Assembly: GCA_002305765.1 (NCBI GenBank)
Contig: DBQU01000013.1
Span: 27,353 to 41,065, forward strand
Direction of reading: 5' to 3'
DNA from: Deltaproteobacteria bacterium UBA1386
GTDB taxonomy: Bacteria; Desulfobacterota; Syntrophorhabdia; Syntrophorhabdales; Syntrophorhabdaceae
DNA: 13,713 nucleotides
Part shown: piece after piece, positions 6,198-13,532 of the stretch
Position numbering within the stretch: the stretch's first letter is position 1
Layout: every line of letters begins with the position of its first letter
Program-made: the position numbers and the translations under genes
Notes under the pieces: generated by a model
What the model saw: only the letters and a program-made list of their open reading frames with translations
Databases searched by the model: none
What the model was told of the DNA's origin: nothing

Positions 6198-8201
6198 CTA
6201 GCTCAGGAGTTCGAGGAACTCCCGTTCCGTCAATACCTTGAGGCCTAGCTGCCGGGCCTTGTCGAGCTTGGAGCCGGCCTCTTCGCCGGCGACGACGTAG
6301 CTGACCTTCCTGCTCACCGACGAGGCGGTCTTCGCGCCGAGTTCCTCGACCTTTGCGCGGGCCTCGTCGCGGGACATGGACGAGAGGGAGCCGGTGAAGA
6401 CGAAGGTGAGGCCGGCCAGCTTCTTCGCGCCGCCCTGTTCGTACTCGAGCTTGACGCCGGCGGCAAGGATCTTCTTTATAGTGTCACGGTTCTTTTCGTC
6501 GTTGAAGAAGGCGGTGATGCTGCCCGCCGCCTCGGGGCCGATCTCGGGTATGGCCAGCAGCATCTGGGTGTCCGCCGCCATGAGCTTCTCGATGGAATCG
6601 AAACGCTCCGCCAGGAGGTCCGCCGCGTGTTCGCCCACCTGCCGGATGCCCAGCGCGTTGAGGAACCGGGCAAAGGGTCTGTGTTTCGACGCCTCGATGG
6701 CGTCGATGATGTTGCCGGCGGACTTGTCGGCCATCCGATCCAGGCCGGCAAGGGTTTCCTTCCTTATATAATAGAGGTCCGACACATCGCGGATGACCTG
6801 CCTGTCGACGAGTTGTTCCACGAGCTTCGTGCCCAGGCCGTCGATGTCCATGGCCCGCTTCGAGGCGAAGTGCTCGATGCTCCCCTTGATCTGAGCAGGG
6901 CAGCTGATGTTGACGCAGCGCCGTATGGCCTCGCCGGGGGGTCTCACGACGGCTTCGCCGCAGACGGGGCACTTTTCGGGCATCCTGAAAGGTTCCGTCC
7001 GGCCCGGCCTCGCGGCGTCGAGGACCCTGACGACCTCGGGGATGACGTCGCCCGCGCGGGTCACGATGACCCTGTCCCCAACCCTCACGTCCTTTCGCGC
7101 TATCTCGTCCTCGTTGTGCAGGGTGGCCCGGGAGACCTCCACCCCGCCCACGGTGACGGGATTGAGAGAGGCGACGGGGGTGAGGGCACCCGTCCGCCCG
7201 ACGCTGACCAGGATATCCTCGACGGTCGTCTCCGCTTCGATCGCCTCGAACTTGTACGCGATCGCCCAGCGGGGCGAGCGCGAGACGGTTCCGAGGGCTG
7301 TCTGATGATCGATCCTGTTGACCTTGATGACGGTGCCGTCTATCTCGTAGGGGATCTCCTCCCGCGTGGACCTGATGCGGTTATAGTGTTCAACAACCTC
7401 TTCGATGCTGCGGCAGAGCCGGGTATTGTCGTTGACCCTGAAGCCCCAGCCTCTAAGGCTGTCGAGGAACTCCATGTGGGTGGAGAACGAGGCCCCGGTG
7501 ATGCTGCCCGGGGCGTAGCAGAATATGTTGAGCTTTCTCGTCGCGGTGATCCTGGAGTCGAGCTGGCGGATGGAACCCGCCGCCGCGTTTCGCGGGTTGG
7601 CGAAGAGAGGCTCCCCTGTCTGCTCCCGCTCGCCATTGAGGGCAAGGAACTCCTTTTTCCCCATGTAGACCTCACCGCGGACCTCGAGGCGCTCGGGCGG
7701 GGGCGCGTCCCCCTCGGTCCCCAGGCGAAGCGGGATGGCCCTGATCGTCCGCAGGTTTTGCGTCACATCCTCCCCCACGTACCCGTCACCCCGCGTGGAG
7801 CCGAGCGTGAAGACGCCGTCGATGTAGACGAGTTCCACGGCCAGCCCGTCTATCTTGACCTCCATGACGTATTCGACGTCTCTCGTCCCGAGGAGCTTCG
7901 CGACGCGCCTGTGAAAGTCCCTGACCTCCTCCTCGTCCATGGCGTTCTGGAGGCTCAGCATCGGGATGGAGTGCTTGACGGTCGAGAAGGCATCGAGGGG
8001 CCGCGACCCAACCCGCTGCGTCGGTGACGCGGGGTCGGCGAATTCCGGATGCTCCGTCTCAAGGCGGACAAGCTCGCGCATGAGGTCGTCGTATTCCCTG
8101 TCCGTCACCGCGGGGTCGTCGAGGACGTAGTAGCGGTAGTTGTGGTGGTTGAGCTCCTCCCTGAGATGCCGGATCCTTTTTTCGATACCTTCCCTGTCCA
8201 T
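6198..8201 (-). CDS. ligA: NAD-dependent DNA ligase LigA
   Basis: A full-length 667-residue bacterial NAD+ ligase, close to the usual length of about 670. The Ia domain has YRYYVLDDPAVTDREYDDL (22-40), which binds nicotinamide mononucleotide. The adenylation motif VKIDGLA carries nucleotide-accepting K116. VNRIDHQTALG lies near 295-304, and the zinc finger is C411-x2-C414-x14-C429-x4-C434 (CPAQ). Helix-hairpin-helix repeats follow (about 440-580), and a BRCT domain closes the protein (about 590-667, with GLTFVFTGSLSSMSRDEA). It seals nicks in replication and repair using NAD+. The ATG at 8201 has GGAAAG just upstream. The TAG stop at 6200-6198 is followed in the same frame by the SCPU remnant. 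Confidence 0.97.
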   Translation of the reverse strand: MDREGIEKRIRHLREELNHHNYRYYVLDDPAVTDREYDDLMRELVRLETEHPEFADPASPTQRVGSRPLDAFSTVKHSIPMLSLQNAMDEEEVRDFHRRVAKLLGTRDVEYVMEVKIDGLAVELVYIDGVFTLGSTRGDGYVGEDVTQNLRTIRAIPLRLGTEGDAPPPERLEVRGEVYMGKKEFLALNGEREQTGEPLFANPRNAAAGSIRQLDSRITATRKLNIFCYAPGSITGASFSTHMEFLDSLRGWGFRVNDNTRLCRSIEEVVEHYNRIRSTREEIPYEIDGTVIKVNRIDHQTALGTVSRSPRWAIAYKFEAIEAETTVEDILVSVGRTGALTPVASLNPVTVGGVEVSRATLHNEDEIARKDVRVGDRVIVTRAGDVIPEVVRVLDAARPGRTEPFRMPEKCPVCGEAVVRPPGEAIRRCVNISCPAQIKGSIEHFASKRAMDIDGLGTKLVEQLVDRQVIRDVSDLYYIRKETLAGLDRMADKSAGNIIDAIEASKHRPFARFLNALGIRQVGEHAADLLAERFDSIEKLMAADTQMLLAIPEIGPEAAGSITAFFNDEKNRDTIKKILAAGVKLEYEQGGAKKLAGLTFVFTGSLSSMSRDEARAKVEELGAKTASSVSRKVSYVVAGEEAGSKLDKARQLGLKVLTEREFLELLS

Positions 8202-8222
8202 ATTCTTTCCGTTGTGTCCGGG

Positions 8223-8235
8223 ACCCCTCCGGGGT
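8223..8235. repeat. Short GC-rich hairpin in the ligA leader
   Basis: ACCCC (8223-8227), loop TCC, GGGGT (8231-8235). In the predicted ligA leader (minus strand) this would fold into a five-pair stem about 22-34 nt before the ATG. It is not followed by a U-run, so it is not a terminator; any role is speculative. Confidence 0.35.
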
Positions 8236-8245
8236 TCGTCCGGGT

Positions 8246-8262
8246 GATATGTGTATCATATC
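8246..8262. promoter_or_regulatory. Perfect 6-5-6 palindrome, candidate operator
   Basis: GATATG (8246-8251), a 5-nt spacer and CATATC (8257-8262) form a perfect inverted repeat in the divergent gap between ligA and the TonB receptor. It overlaps the -10 box and predicted start site of the ligA promoter. A dimeric regulator bound here would block that promoter and could also act on the receptor operon 154 bp away. No regulator gene is in the window. Confidence 0.4.
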
Positions 8263-8284
8263 GCAGGTGTTCTTTTTGAGTCCA
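8255..8284 (-). promoter_or_regulatory. Candidate sigma70 promoter for ligA
   Basis: On the minus strand TGGACT (8284-8279) is followed by 18 nt and TATGAT (8260-8255), matching four and five of six consensus bases. The start would be near 8248, giving a leader of about 47 nt before the ligA ATG at 8201. Confidence 0.4.
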
Positions 8285-8402
8285 CACATTTGGGACGACG
8301 CTGTTTTCGGCTGGTTTGGAGGTGTTTTATCCCTTGGAATATGTTAAACGATTTCAAAGACGTGCCGATATATCAGGTATCCGGTGACCGTTGACGGCGC
8401 CG

Positions 8403-8410
8403 AGGAAGGG
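8403..8410 (+). promoter_or_regulatory. Shine-Dalgarno site fixing the TonB receptor start
   Basis: AGGAAGGG ends 6 nt before the ATG at 8417. It favours that start over the in-frame GTG at 8384 and the later ATG at 8468. I could not recognise a convincing plus-strand promoter or riboswitch in 8202-8402. Confidence 0.6.
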
Positions 8411-8416
8411 ACATCT

Positions 8417-10462
8417 ATGAACCGCAACAGGACTGTCGAGAGGTCCGCAGGACGGGGCAGGATTCCGATGCTCCGGGTCTTCTTCGTTGCTTTGCTTTCC
8501 CTCGTCATCGCGCTTACCTCCGCTGCGGCCGGGCGGGAGACCGGGGAGAGGTCAGGGCTTGCCGCGATGCCCATCGAAGAGCTGATGGGCGTGGAGGTGT
8601 CGACGGTGCTCGGCGCGTCGCGGTACGAGCAGCGGATATCCGATGCCCCGGCCTCCATCAGCATCATCACCTCACAGGACATAAAGCGTTACGGATACCG
8701 GACCATGGCCGATGTCCTCAACAGCGTGCCGGGGCTGTACGTCACGTACGACCGGAATTACCATTACCTGGGCGCCGGCGGTTTCCTGAGGCAGGGGGAT
8801 TACAACACGCGCATGCTGCTCCTTGTCGACGGCCACAGGATGAACAATAATATCTACGATACCGCCGCCGTGGGAAATGATCTCATCCTCGACATCGACC
8901 TCGTGGACCGCGTCGAGGTGATACGGGGGCCGGGGTCCTCACTGTACGGGAGCAATGCCTTTTTCGGCGTGATCAACGTGATAACGAAGGGCGCAAGCCA
9001 CGTGAACGGCCTGGAACTGTCGGCCGAAGGGGGCAGCTCCGACGCGAACAAGCAGAGGGCCACCTTCGGCCGCGCCTTCGGCAACGGACTGGAGATGGTG
9101 CTGTCGGCGACCCGCTACCACAGCCGGGGACAGAGCCTGTACTACAAGGAATACGACAGCCCCGCGACAAATTCGGGACGGTCCGACGGCGGCGACTACG
9201 AGGGATACTCATCCTTCTTTACAAACGTCAAGATGGCCGGGCTCGATGTTCAGGCGGCCTATGGTTCCCGCACCAAGGGCATTCCCACGGGCGCCTGGGG
9301 AACCGTTTTCAATGATGACAGGACGAAGTCCATCGATGCCCAGGGCTACATAGACGTCAGGTATCACAGGGCGTTCAGGGACAACCAGGACCTCTCCGTG
9401 CGGGTCTTCTACGATTATTACCGCTATGACGGGAAATACCTCTTCGACTATCCGCCCCTTACCATCAACAGGGACCTTGCGGTCGGCAAGTGGTGGGGGA
9501 CGGAGGCGTTCTACAAGACCCGGATAGGGGACCGGCATACCGTGATAGCGGGATTGGAATACCGGGACAACCTTCTCCAGCAGCAGAAGAACTATGACGA
9601 CAGTCCCTACGCGGTCTACCTCGACGACGACAGGGGATCGTACAGCCTGGGCGCCTACGCTCAGGGAGAGTTCACGGTCACCGAAAGGATACTGCTCAAT
9701 CTGGGCGCCAGATACGACCACTATAAGGATTTCTCGGGGCGGTTGAACCCCAGGGCCGCGCTGATATGGAACCCCCTGGAAAGAACGACGGTGAAGTTCA
9801 TCTATGGTGAGGCCTACCGCATACCCAATGCGTATGAGCTGTATTATTCGGACGGGAACGTGACGCAAGGGGCAAATCCCGGCCTCGATCCCGAGACGAT
9901 CAGGACCTACGAGCTCGTTCTCGAGAAGTATGTGAAAGAGTTCCGCCTCTGTCTCTCCGGTTTCTACTACGATGTGGAGAACCTCATAAGCCAGCAGACC
10001 GAGGCCGCCGGGGTCATGGTCTTCGCCAACACGGGAAGGGCCGAGGGCAGGGGCATCCAGTTCGAGATGGAGAGGAAATGGCGGAACGGTCTTGCGGGAA
10101 AGCTCTCCTACTCCTTTCAGGAGGTCACGAGCAACCAGGACGGAGTGGAGTTCGCGAATTTTCCGAAGCATCTGGTGAAGTTCAACGCCTTCGGTCCGAT
10201 AATCCGGAACTGGCTGGGCCTGGGAGTGGAGATCCAGTATGCGAGCTCGCAGAGGAACCTTAACGGCACCCGCGACGGGGGCTATACCCTGGTCAATGCC
10301 ACGCTCCTGAGCGAGAAGACCTTCAGGGACCTTGACCTTTCTTTCAGCGTTTACAACGTTCTCGACAAGAAGTACAGCAATCCGGGTTCGCGCGAGCATG
10401 TCCAGAGCGACATCGGACAGGATGGCAGAACCTTCAGGTTAAAGGCGACATATCGGTTCTAG
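8417..10462 (+). CDS. TonB-dependent outer membrane receptor
   Basis: A 681-residue receptor. A basic N-terminus leads to a hydrophobic segment (about 18-38, ending TSAAA), a signal peptide for export. The plug domain spans about 73-192: RISDAPASISIITSQDIKRY (73-92), VLNSVPGLYV (100-109), MLLLVDGHRMNNN (133-145), VEVIRGPGSSLYGSNAFFGV (167-186) and INVIT (186-190). The rest is barrel-like, with alternating aromatic strands, and ends in RLKATYRF with a terminal Phe, as expected for BamA recognition. The family imports scarce ligands such as siderophores, cobalamin or glycans using TonB energy. The ligand here is unknown, and no clear TonB box or adjacent riboswitch or ABC transporter is visible. 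The LMGVEV stretch (56-61) before the plug is typical of the subgroup I associate with YfiR and sensor genes. It is the first gene of a tight operon: YfiR begins 4 bp after its stop. Confidence 0.9.
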   Translation: MNRNRTVERSAGRGRIPMLRVFFVALLSLVIALTSAAAGRETGERSGLAAMPIEELMGVEVSTVLGASRYEQRISDAPASISIITSQDIKRYGYRTMADVLNSVPGLYVTYDRNYHYLGAGGFLRQGDYNTRMLLLVDGHRMNNNIYDTAAVGNDLILDIDLVDRVEVIRGPGSSLYGSNAFFGVINVITKGASHVNGLELSAEGGSSDANKQRATFGRAFGNGLEMVLSATRYHSRGQSLYYKEYDSPATNSGRSDGGDYEGYSSFFTNVKMAGLDVQAAYGSRTKGIPTGAWGTVFNDDRTKSIDAQGYIDVRYHRAFRDNQDLSVRVFYDYYRYDGKYLFDYPPLTINRDLAVGKWWGTEAFYKTRIGDRHTVIAGLEYRDNLLQQQKNYDDSPYAVYLDDDRGSYSLGAYAQGEFTVTERILLNLGARYDHYKDFSGRLNPRAALIWNPLERTTVKFIYGEAYRIPNAYELYYSDGNVTQGANPGLDPETIRTYELVLEKYVKEFRLCLSGFYYDVENLISQQTEAAGVMVFANTGRAEGRGIQFEMERKWRNGLAGKLSYSFQEVTSNQDGVEFANFPKHLVKFNAFGPIIRNWLGLGVEIQYASSQRNLNGTRDGGYTLVNATLLSEKTFRDLDLSFSVYNVLDKKYSNPGSREHVQSDIGQDGRTFRLKATYRF

Positions 10463-10466
10463 GAAG

Positions 10467-10997
10467 ATGAAGACCCTGCTTCTCATAGCGGTCATCTGGG
10501 GACTCGCACTCACCGTCCAGCCTGCCTGTCTTCACGCGCAGGCGGGGCAGTTCGGGGAATATGACGTGAAGGCCGTGTTCATGGCGAATTTCTTCAAGTT
10601 CGTCGAGTGGCCCGCTCCGGTCCGGGAATACAGGATCTGCATTTACGGTTCGGACCCCTTCGGGCAGAGCATGCGGACCGTGGAGGGAATGAAGGTGCGC
10701 GGAAAAATGCTGGAGGTGAGAAGGCCGGCCTCTCTGAGGGCCCTCGGGGACTGCCACGCGCTCTTCATCTCCTCCTCGGAGAGGCGGCGCATCCATACCC
10801 TCCTTGAGGCCGTCAGGGGCATGGATATCCTGACCGTTGGAGACACCGAGGGCTACGCGCAGGAGGGGGTCATGGTGAATTTCTACATAGAGGCGAGCAA
10901 GGTGAAATTCGAGATCAATCTCAACTCGGTGCGGAGCTCCCGTCTCACCGTCAGCTCCCAACTCCTGAAGCTGGGAAGGATGGTGGGCGATGAGTAG
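10467..10997 (+). CDS. YfiR/DUF4154-family periplasmic protein
   Basis: A 176-residue secreted protein. Residues 1-26 form a signal peptide (MKTLLLIAVIWGLAL, ending HAQA). The family hallmarks are all present: EYDVKAVFMANFFKFVEWPA (31-50), RICIYGSDPFG (56-66), GDCHALFISSSE (94-105), ILTVGDTEGYAQEGVMVNF (120-138) and INLNSVRSSRLTVSSQLLKL (149-168). Cys58 and Cys96 sit where a family disulphide pair is often found. In Pseudomonas, YfiR is a redox-sensitive periplasmic repressor that binds the CHASE8 domain of the membrane cyclase YfiN. C21 is in the signal peptide, but PAC is a poor lipobox. The gene begins 4 bp after the receptor stop, and its last 8 bp overlap the kinase start. It probably controls the adjacent kinase (inference). 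Confidence 0.85.
   Translation: MKTLLLIAVIWGLALTVQPACLHAQAGQFGEYDVKAVFMANFFKFVEWPAPVREYRICIYGSDPFGQSMRTVEGMKVRGKMLEVRRPASLRALGDCHALFISSSERRRIHTLLEAVRGMDILTVGDTEGYAQEGVMVNFYIEASKVKFEINLNSVRSSRLTVSSQLLKLGRMVGDE
10976..10980 (+). promoter_or_regulatory. Shine-Dalgarno site for the hybrid kinase inside yfiR
   Basis: AAGGA lies 9 nt before the ATG at 10990, inside the end of the YfiR coding region. It supports the 8-bp overlapping start over the in-frame ATG at 11020, which lacks such a site. Confidence 0.45.
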
Positions 10998-13365
10998 GGG
11001 CAGGGCGTTGCCGCGGGTGATGGACCTTTTCCGGAATCTGCCCCTCAAGCGCAAGCTCACCCTTATTTACCTCATTTCCACGATAGCCATCCTGGGTCTC
11101 GTCGGAACGATCATCACCGTCAACGAGATCCTGTCCGCGCGGAAGACCTTCGTATCTGATTCGGAAGGGCTCATGGAGGGCCTGGCGAAGACCAGCGCGG
11201 CGGCTGTGCTCTTCCGCGATCAGAGGGACGCGGAAGAGACGCTGAAAGTTCTCAGGGCCTTTCCGGATGTCCGGTACGCCGCGATCATGGACAACGTCGG
11301 GACCATACAGGCCGAATACAGGCGCGACGCACGCCGCGGCGAAGATCATCAGGGGGCGAGGCTCGGGGACGGTTACGGTTTCAGTCTCTCCGAGGCGTGG
11401 TTCTCCCGGGTCATAACCATGGATGATGACCGGATAGGTTCTGTCTATCTTCTCCGCGACCTGAAGAGGCTTCACGGGAACCTGTATCGGAACATCGGGA
11501 TCCTGGCCGTTGCCGTCATCGTGTCCCTCATCATCGGTTACTACCTTTCCCTCTACCTCCAGCGGATCGTCACCGACCCCACGAACAGGCTTGTCACGAT
11601 GATGAGGACCATCAGCGACAAGCGGCAATACGCGTTGAGGGCGGACGCGGCGGGAAGGGACGAGATCGGTGACCTCGCGAGGGGTTTCAACGATATGCTT
11701 CAGACGATAGAGGAGAGGGACGCGGAGCTGACCGCGCACCGCCAGCACCTGGCGGAGCTGGTGCAAAAGCGCACCGAGGAGCTCGTCAGGGTGAACGGTG
11801 ATCTGACGCGCGAGCTGGAGCAACGCGAAAGGTTCGAGCGTGCCCTCAGCGAATCGGAGAAACGCTACCGGGCAATCTTCGAGAACACGGGCAATGCCAG
11901 CATCATCGTCGAGGAGGATTACACCATCTCCCTCGCGAATGCCGAGTTTGCCCGGCTCTCGGGATATGATCTCGAGGATGTGATCGGCAGGAGATCCTGG
12001 ACCGATTTCGTTCATCCCGATTTCGTGGAGCAGATCAAAGAATATCATGCCCTCCGGCGGATCAGCGGGAAGAGCGTTCCCGGTGATTATGACATCAAGA
12101 TCGTTGACAGGTCCGGCAGGACGCGTCAGGTGCATCTCACGGTGGGTCTTTTGCCCGACTCTCGCAAGACCATCGCGTCGATCCTTGACATAACGGACTG
12201 GAAGGCGATGGAGGTCCAGCTTCTGCAGTCCCGGAAGATGGAGGCCGTGGGACAGCTGGCGGCGGGGGTCGCTCATGATTTCAACAACATCCTGACCGCC
12301 ATCATCGGCTATGGCAGCATCATGCAGATGAGCCTTCCCGTCGACAGCCCCGACAGGGCGTACGTGGATTCCATCCTTCAGGCCGGCCAACGGGCCGCGG
12401 CGCTCACGCAGGGCCTGCTCGCGTTCGGCAGGAAACAGGTCATCGCTCCCAGGGAGATAGACCTCAACGATGCCGTCAGGAGCATGGAAGGCCTTCTCCG
12501 GAGATTGATCGGCGAGGACGTGGAACTGAGGTGCTCGTATCACCTGGAGAAGGCGACGGTCCTTGCCGACTCCGGCCAGATGGGACAGGTTCTGATGAAC
12601 CTGGCGACGAACGCGCGGGACGCGATGCCGGGCGGAGGCGTCCTGTCGATGGAGACATCGGCCGTCACCGTCGGAAGGGATGGCTCCGGAGCTGCGGACG
12701 CGGGCATGGAACCCGGGCGCTACGCCCTCCTTACGGTGAGCGACTCGGGGACGGGAATACAGGAGGAGATCGTGGAGCGGATCTTTGAGCCCTTTTTCAC
12801 CACGAAGGGGGTGGGGCAGGGCACGGGACTAGGGCTCTCGATCGTTTACGGGATCGTCACCCAGCACTCCGGGCACGTCCACGTCCGGAGCAAACCGGGC
12901 GAGGGGACCGTTTTTTCCGTCTATCTCCCTCTTCTCGAGTCCGCGCATGCGGTCCCGGTGGAGGAAGGCGCCGCGGGGCGGACAGGGTTCGCCGCCGGCA
13001 CGGAGACGATCCTTCTTGCCGAGGATGATGATATGGTGCGGAGATTCGTGGCCACGGTCCTTGCCGAGCGCGGCTACGGGGTCATCGAGGCCCGGGATGG
13101 CGAGGAAGCGCTCCGCACCTTCCACGCCCGCGGGGATACCGTCGATCTGCTTCTTCTCGATGTTGTCATGCCGGGTATGAACGGAAAGGCCGTGTATGAC
13201 AGCGTCGAGAGAATGAGGCCGGGCGTCAAGGCCATCTTCATGAGCGGTTATACCGCTGACATCATCCACAGGAAGGGCATCCAGGAGGAAGGGGTCCACT
13301 TCATCTCAAAACCCATCATTCAACAGGAACTGATGACAAAGATCCGGGAATTGCTGGACTCATAG
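10990..13365 (+). CDS. CHASE8-HAMP-PAS hybrid histidine kinase with C-terminal receiver
   Basis: A 791-residue inner-membrane sensor kinase. In order: TM1 (about 23-43); a periplasmic CHASE8-like domain (about 44-165, with AKTSAAAVLFRDQRDAEETL, 66-85, and PDVRYAAIMDNVG, 92-104); TM2 (about 168-190); HAMP (about 188-242, DEIGDLARGFNDML); a coiled coil (242-290, with RTEELVRVNGDLTREL); and PAS (about 288-405, FENTGNASIIVEEDYTISLA). HisKA carries the phospho-acceptor H429 in AAGVAHDFNNIL. HATPase has N537/N541, the G1 box DSGTGI (585-590) and GTGLGLSIVYG. REC (about 673-791) has D679/D680, phosphorylation site D724, S752 and K774. No output domain follows, so the receiver is presumably part of a phosphorelay or an autoregulator. 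Overlap with yfiR by 8 bp indicates coupled translation and a shared signal. Confidence 0.93.
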   Translation: MSRGRALPRVMDLFRNLPLKRKLTLIYLISTIAILGLVGTIITVNEILSARKTFVSDSEGLMEGLAKTSAAAVLFRDQRDAEETLKVLRAFPDVRYAAIMDNVGTIQAEYRRDARRGEDHQGARLGDGYGFSLSEAWFSRVITMDDDRIGSVYLLRDLKRLHGNLYRNIGILAVAVIVSLIIGYYLSLYLQRIVTDPTNRLVTMMRTISDKRQYALRADAAGRDEIGDLARGFNDMLQTIEERDAELTAHRQHLAELVQKRTEELVRVNGDLTRELEQRERFERALSESEKRYRAIFENTGNASIIVEEDYTISLANAEFARLSGYDLEDVIGRRSWTDFVHPDFVEQIKEYHALRRISGKSVPGDYDIKIVDRSGRTRQVHLTVGLLPDSRKTIASILDITDWKAMEVQLLQSRKMEAVGQLAAGVAHDFNNILTAIIGYGSIMQMSLPVDSPDRAYVDSILQAGQRAAALTQGLLAFGRKQVIAPREIDLNDAVRSMEGLLRRLIGEDVELRCSYHLEKATVLADSGQMGQVLMNLATNARDAMPGGGVLSMETSAVTVGRDGSGAADAGMEPGRYALLTVSDSGTGIQEEIVERIFEPFFTTKGVGQGTGLGLSIVYGIVTQHSGHVHVRSKPGEGTVFSVYLPLLESAHAVPVEEGAAGRTGFAAGTETILLAEDDDMVRRFVATVLAERGYGVIEARDGEEALRTFHARGDTVDLLLLDVVMPGMNGKAVYDSVERMRPGVKAIFMSGYTADIIHRKGIQEEGVHFISKPIIQQELMTKIRELLDS

Positions 13366-13389
13366 AACGGTGTTCAAGGGTTCAAAGGA

Positions 13390-13532
13390 CTGTTGAAAAA
13401 CTCATTTTTTACGTCATTCCGTCGAAGGGCGGAATCCAGAGGTCTCTCTAACCCATCGTTTTTCCTGGATTCCGGCCTTCGACGGAATGACGAGAGAGCA
13501 GGAACCACCTTCAAAAATCTCCTTGTCAACAG
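13390..13532. mobile_element. MITE-like candidate bounded by CTGTTGA / TCAACAG
   Basis: The 143-bp segment starts with CTGTTGA (13390-13396) and ends with its exact reverse complement TCAACAG (13526-13532). The outer tails also resemble each other (CTGTTGAAAA versus CTGTTGACAA read inward). It encloses the long inverted repeat. TCAAAGG occurs just outside each end (13382-13388 and 13537-13543), but not flush with the ends, so a target-site duplication is not proven. It has no coding capacity and would depend on a transposase elsewhere. Confidence 0.35.
13412..13492. repeat. dRS3-like long inverted repeat
   Basis: Two 28-nt arms, 13412-13439 and 13465-13492, are reverse complements with a single mismatch, separated by 25 nt. 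Each arm also holds its own smaller palindrome of ATTCC and GGAAT around a 10-nt core, the layout of the dRS3 class known from Neisseria and of the similar repeats scattered through many proteobacterial genomes. A long stem could form in RNA or DNA. Confidence 0.8.

Noticed and set aside
6024..6248. A 74-codon plus-strand frame after the phosphorylase gene
   Set aside because: It is opposite the SCPU remnant and the ligA end, with no signal or domain. The minus strand carries the meaningful pattern.
6627..8027. A long plus-strand frame (466 codons) opposite ligA
   Set aside because: It is antisense to a full-length, motif-complete LigA. Its composition is what GC-rich complementary frames give.
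5985..8201. A LigA-SCPU fusion made by reading through the TAG codon
   Set aside because: LigA already has its normal length and ends with a complete BRCT domain. No suppressor or pyrrolysine evidence is visible. A deletion scar is simpler.
8202..8416. A cobalamin or other riboswitch before the TonB receptor
   Set aside because: I looked for conserved B12-box or similar motifs in the leader and found none. Only the palindrome and a short hairpin are visible, and both fit the ligA side better.
10951..12543. A long minus-strand frame (530 codons) opposite the hybrid kinase
   Set aside because: It is the shadow of the kinase reading frame, with no recognisable domain, and crosses the yfiR/kinase junction.
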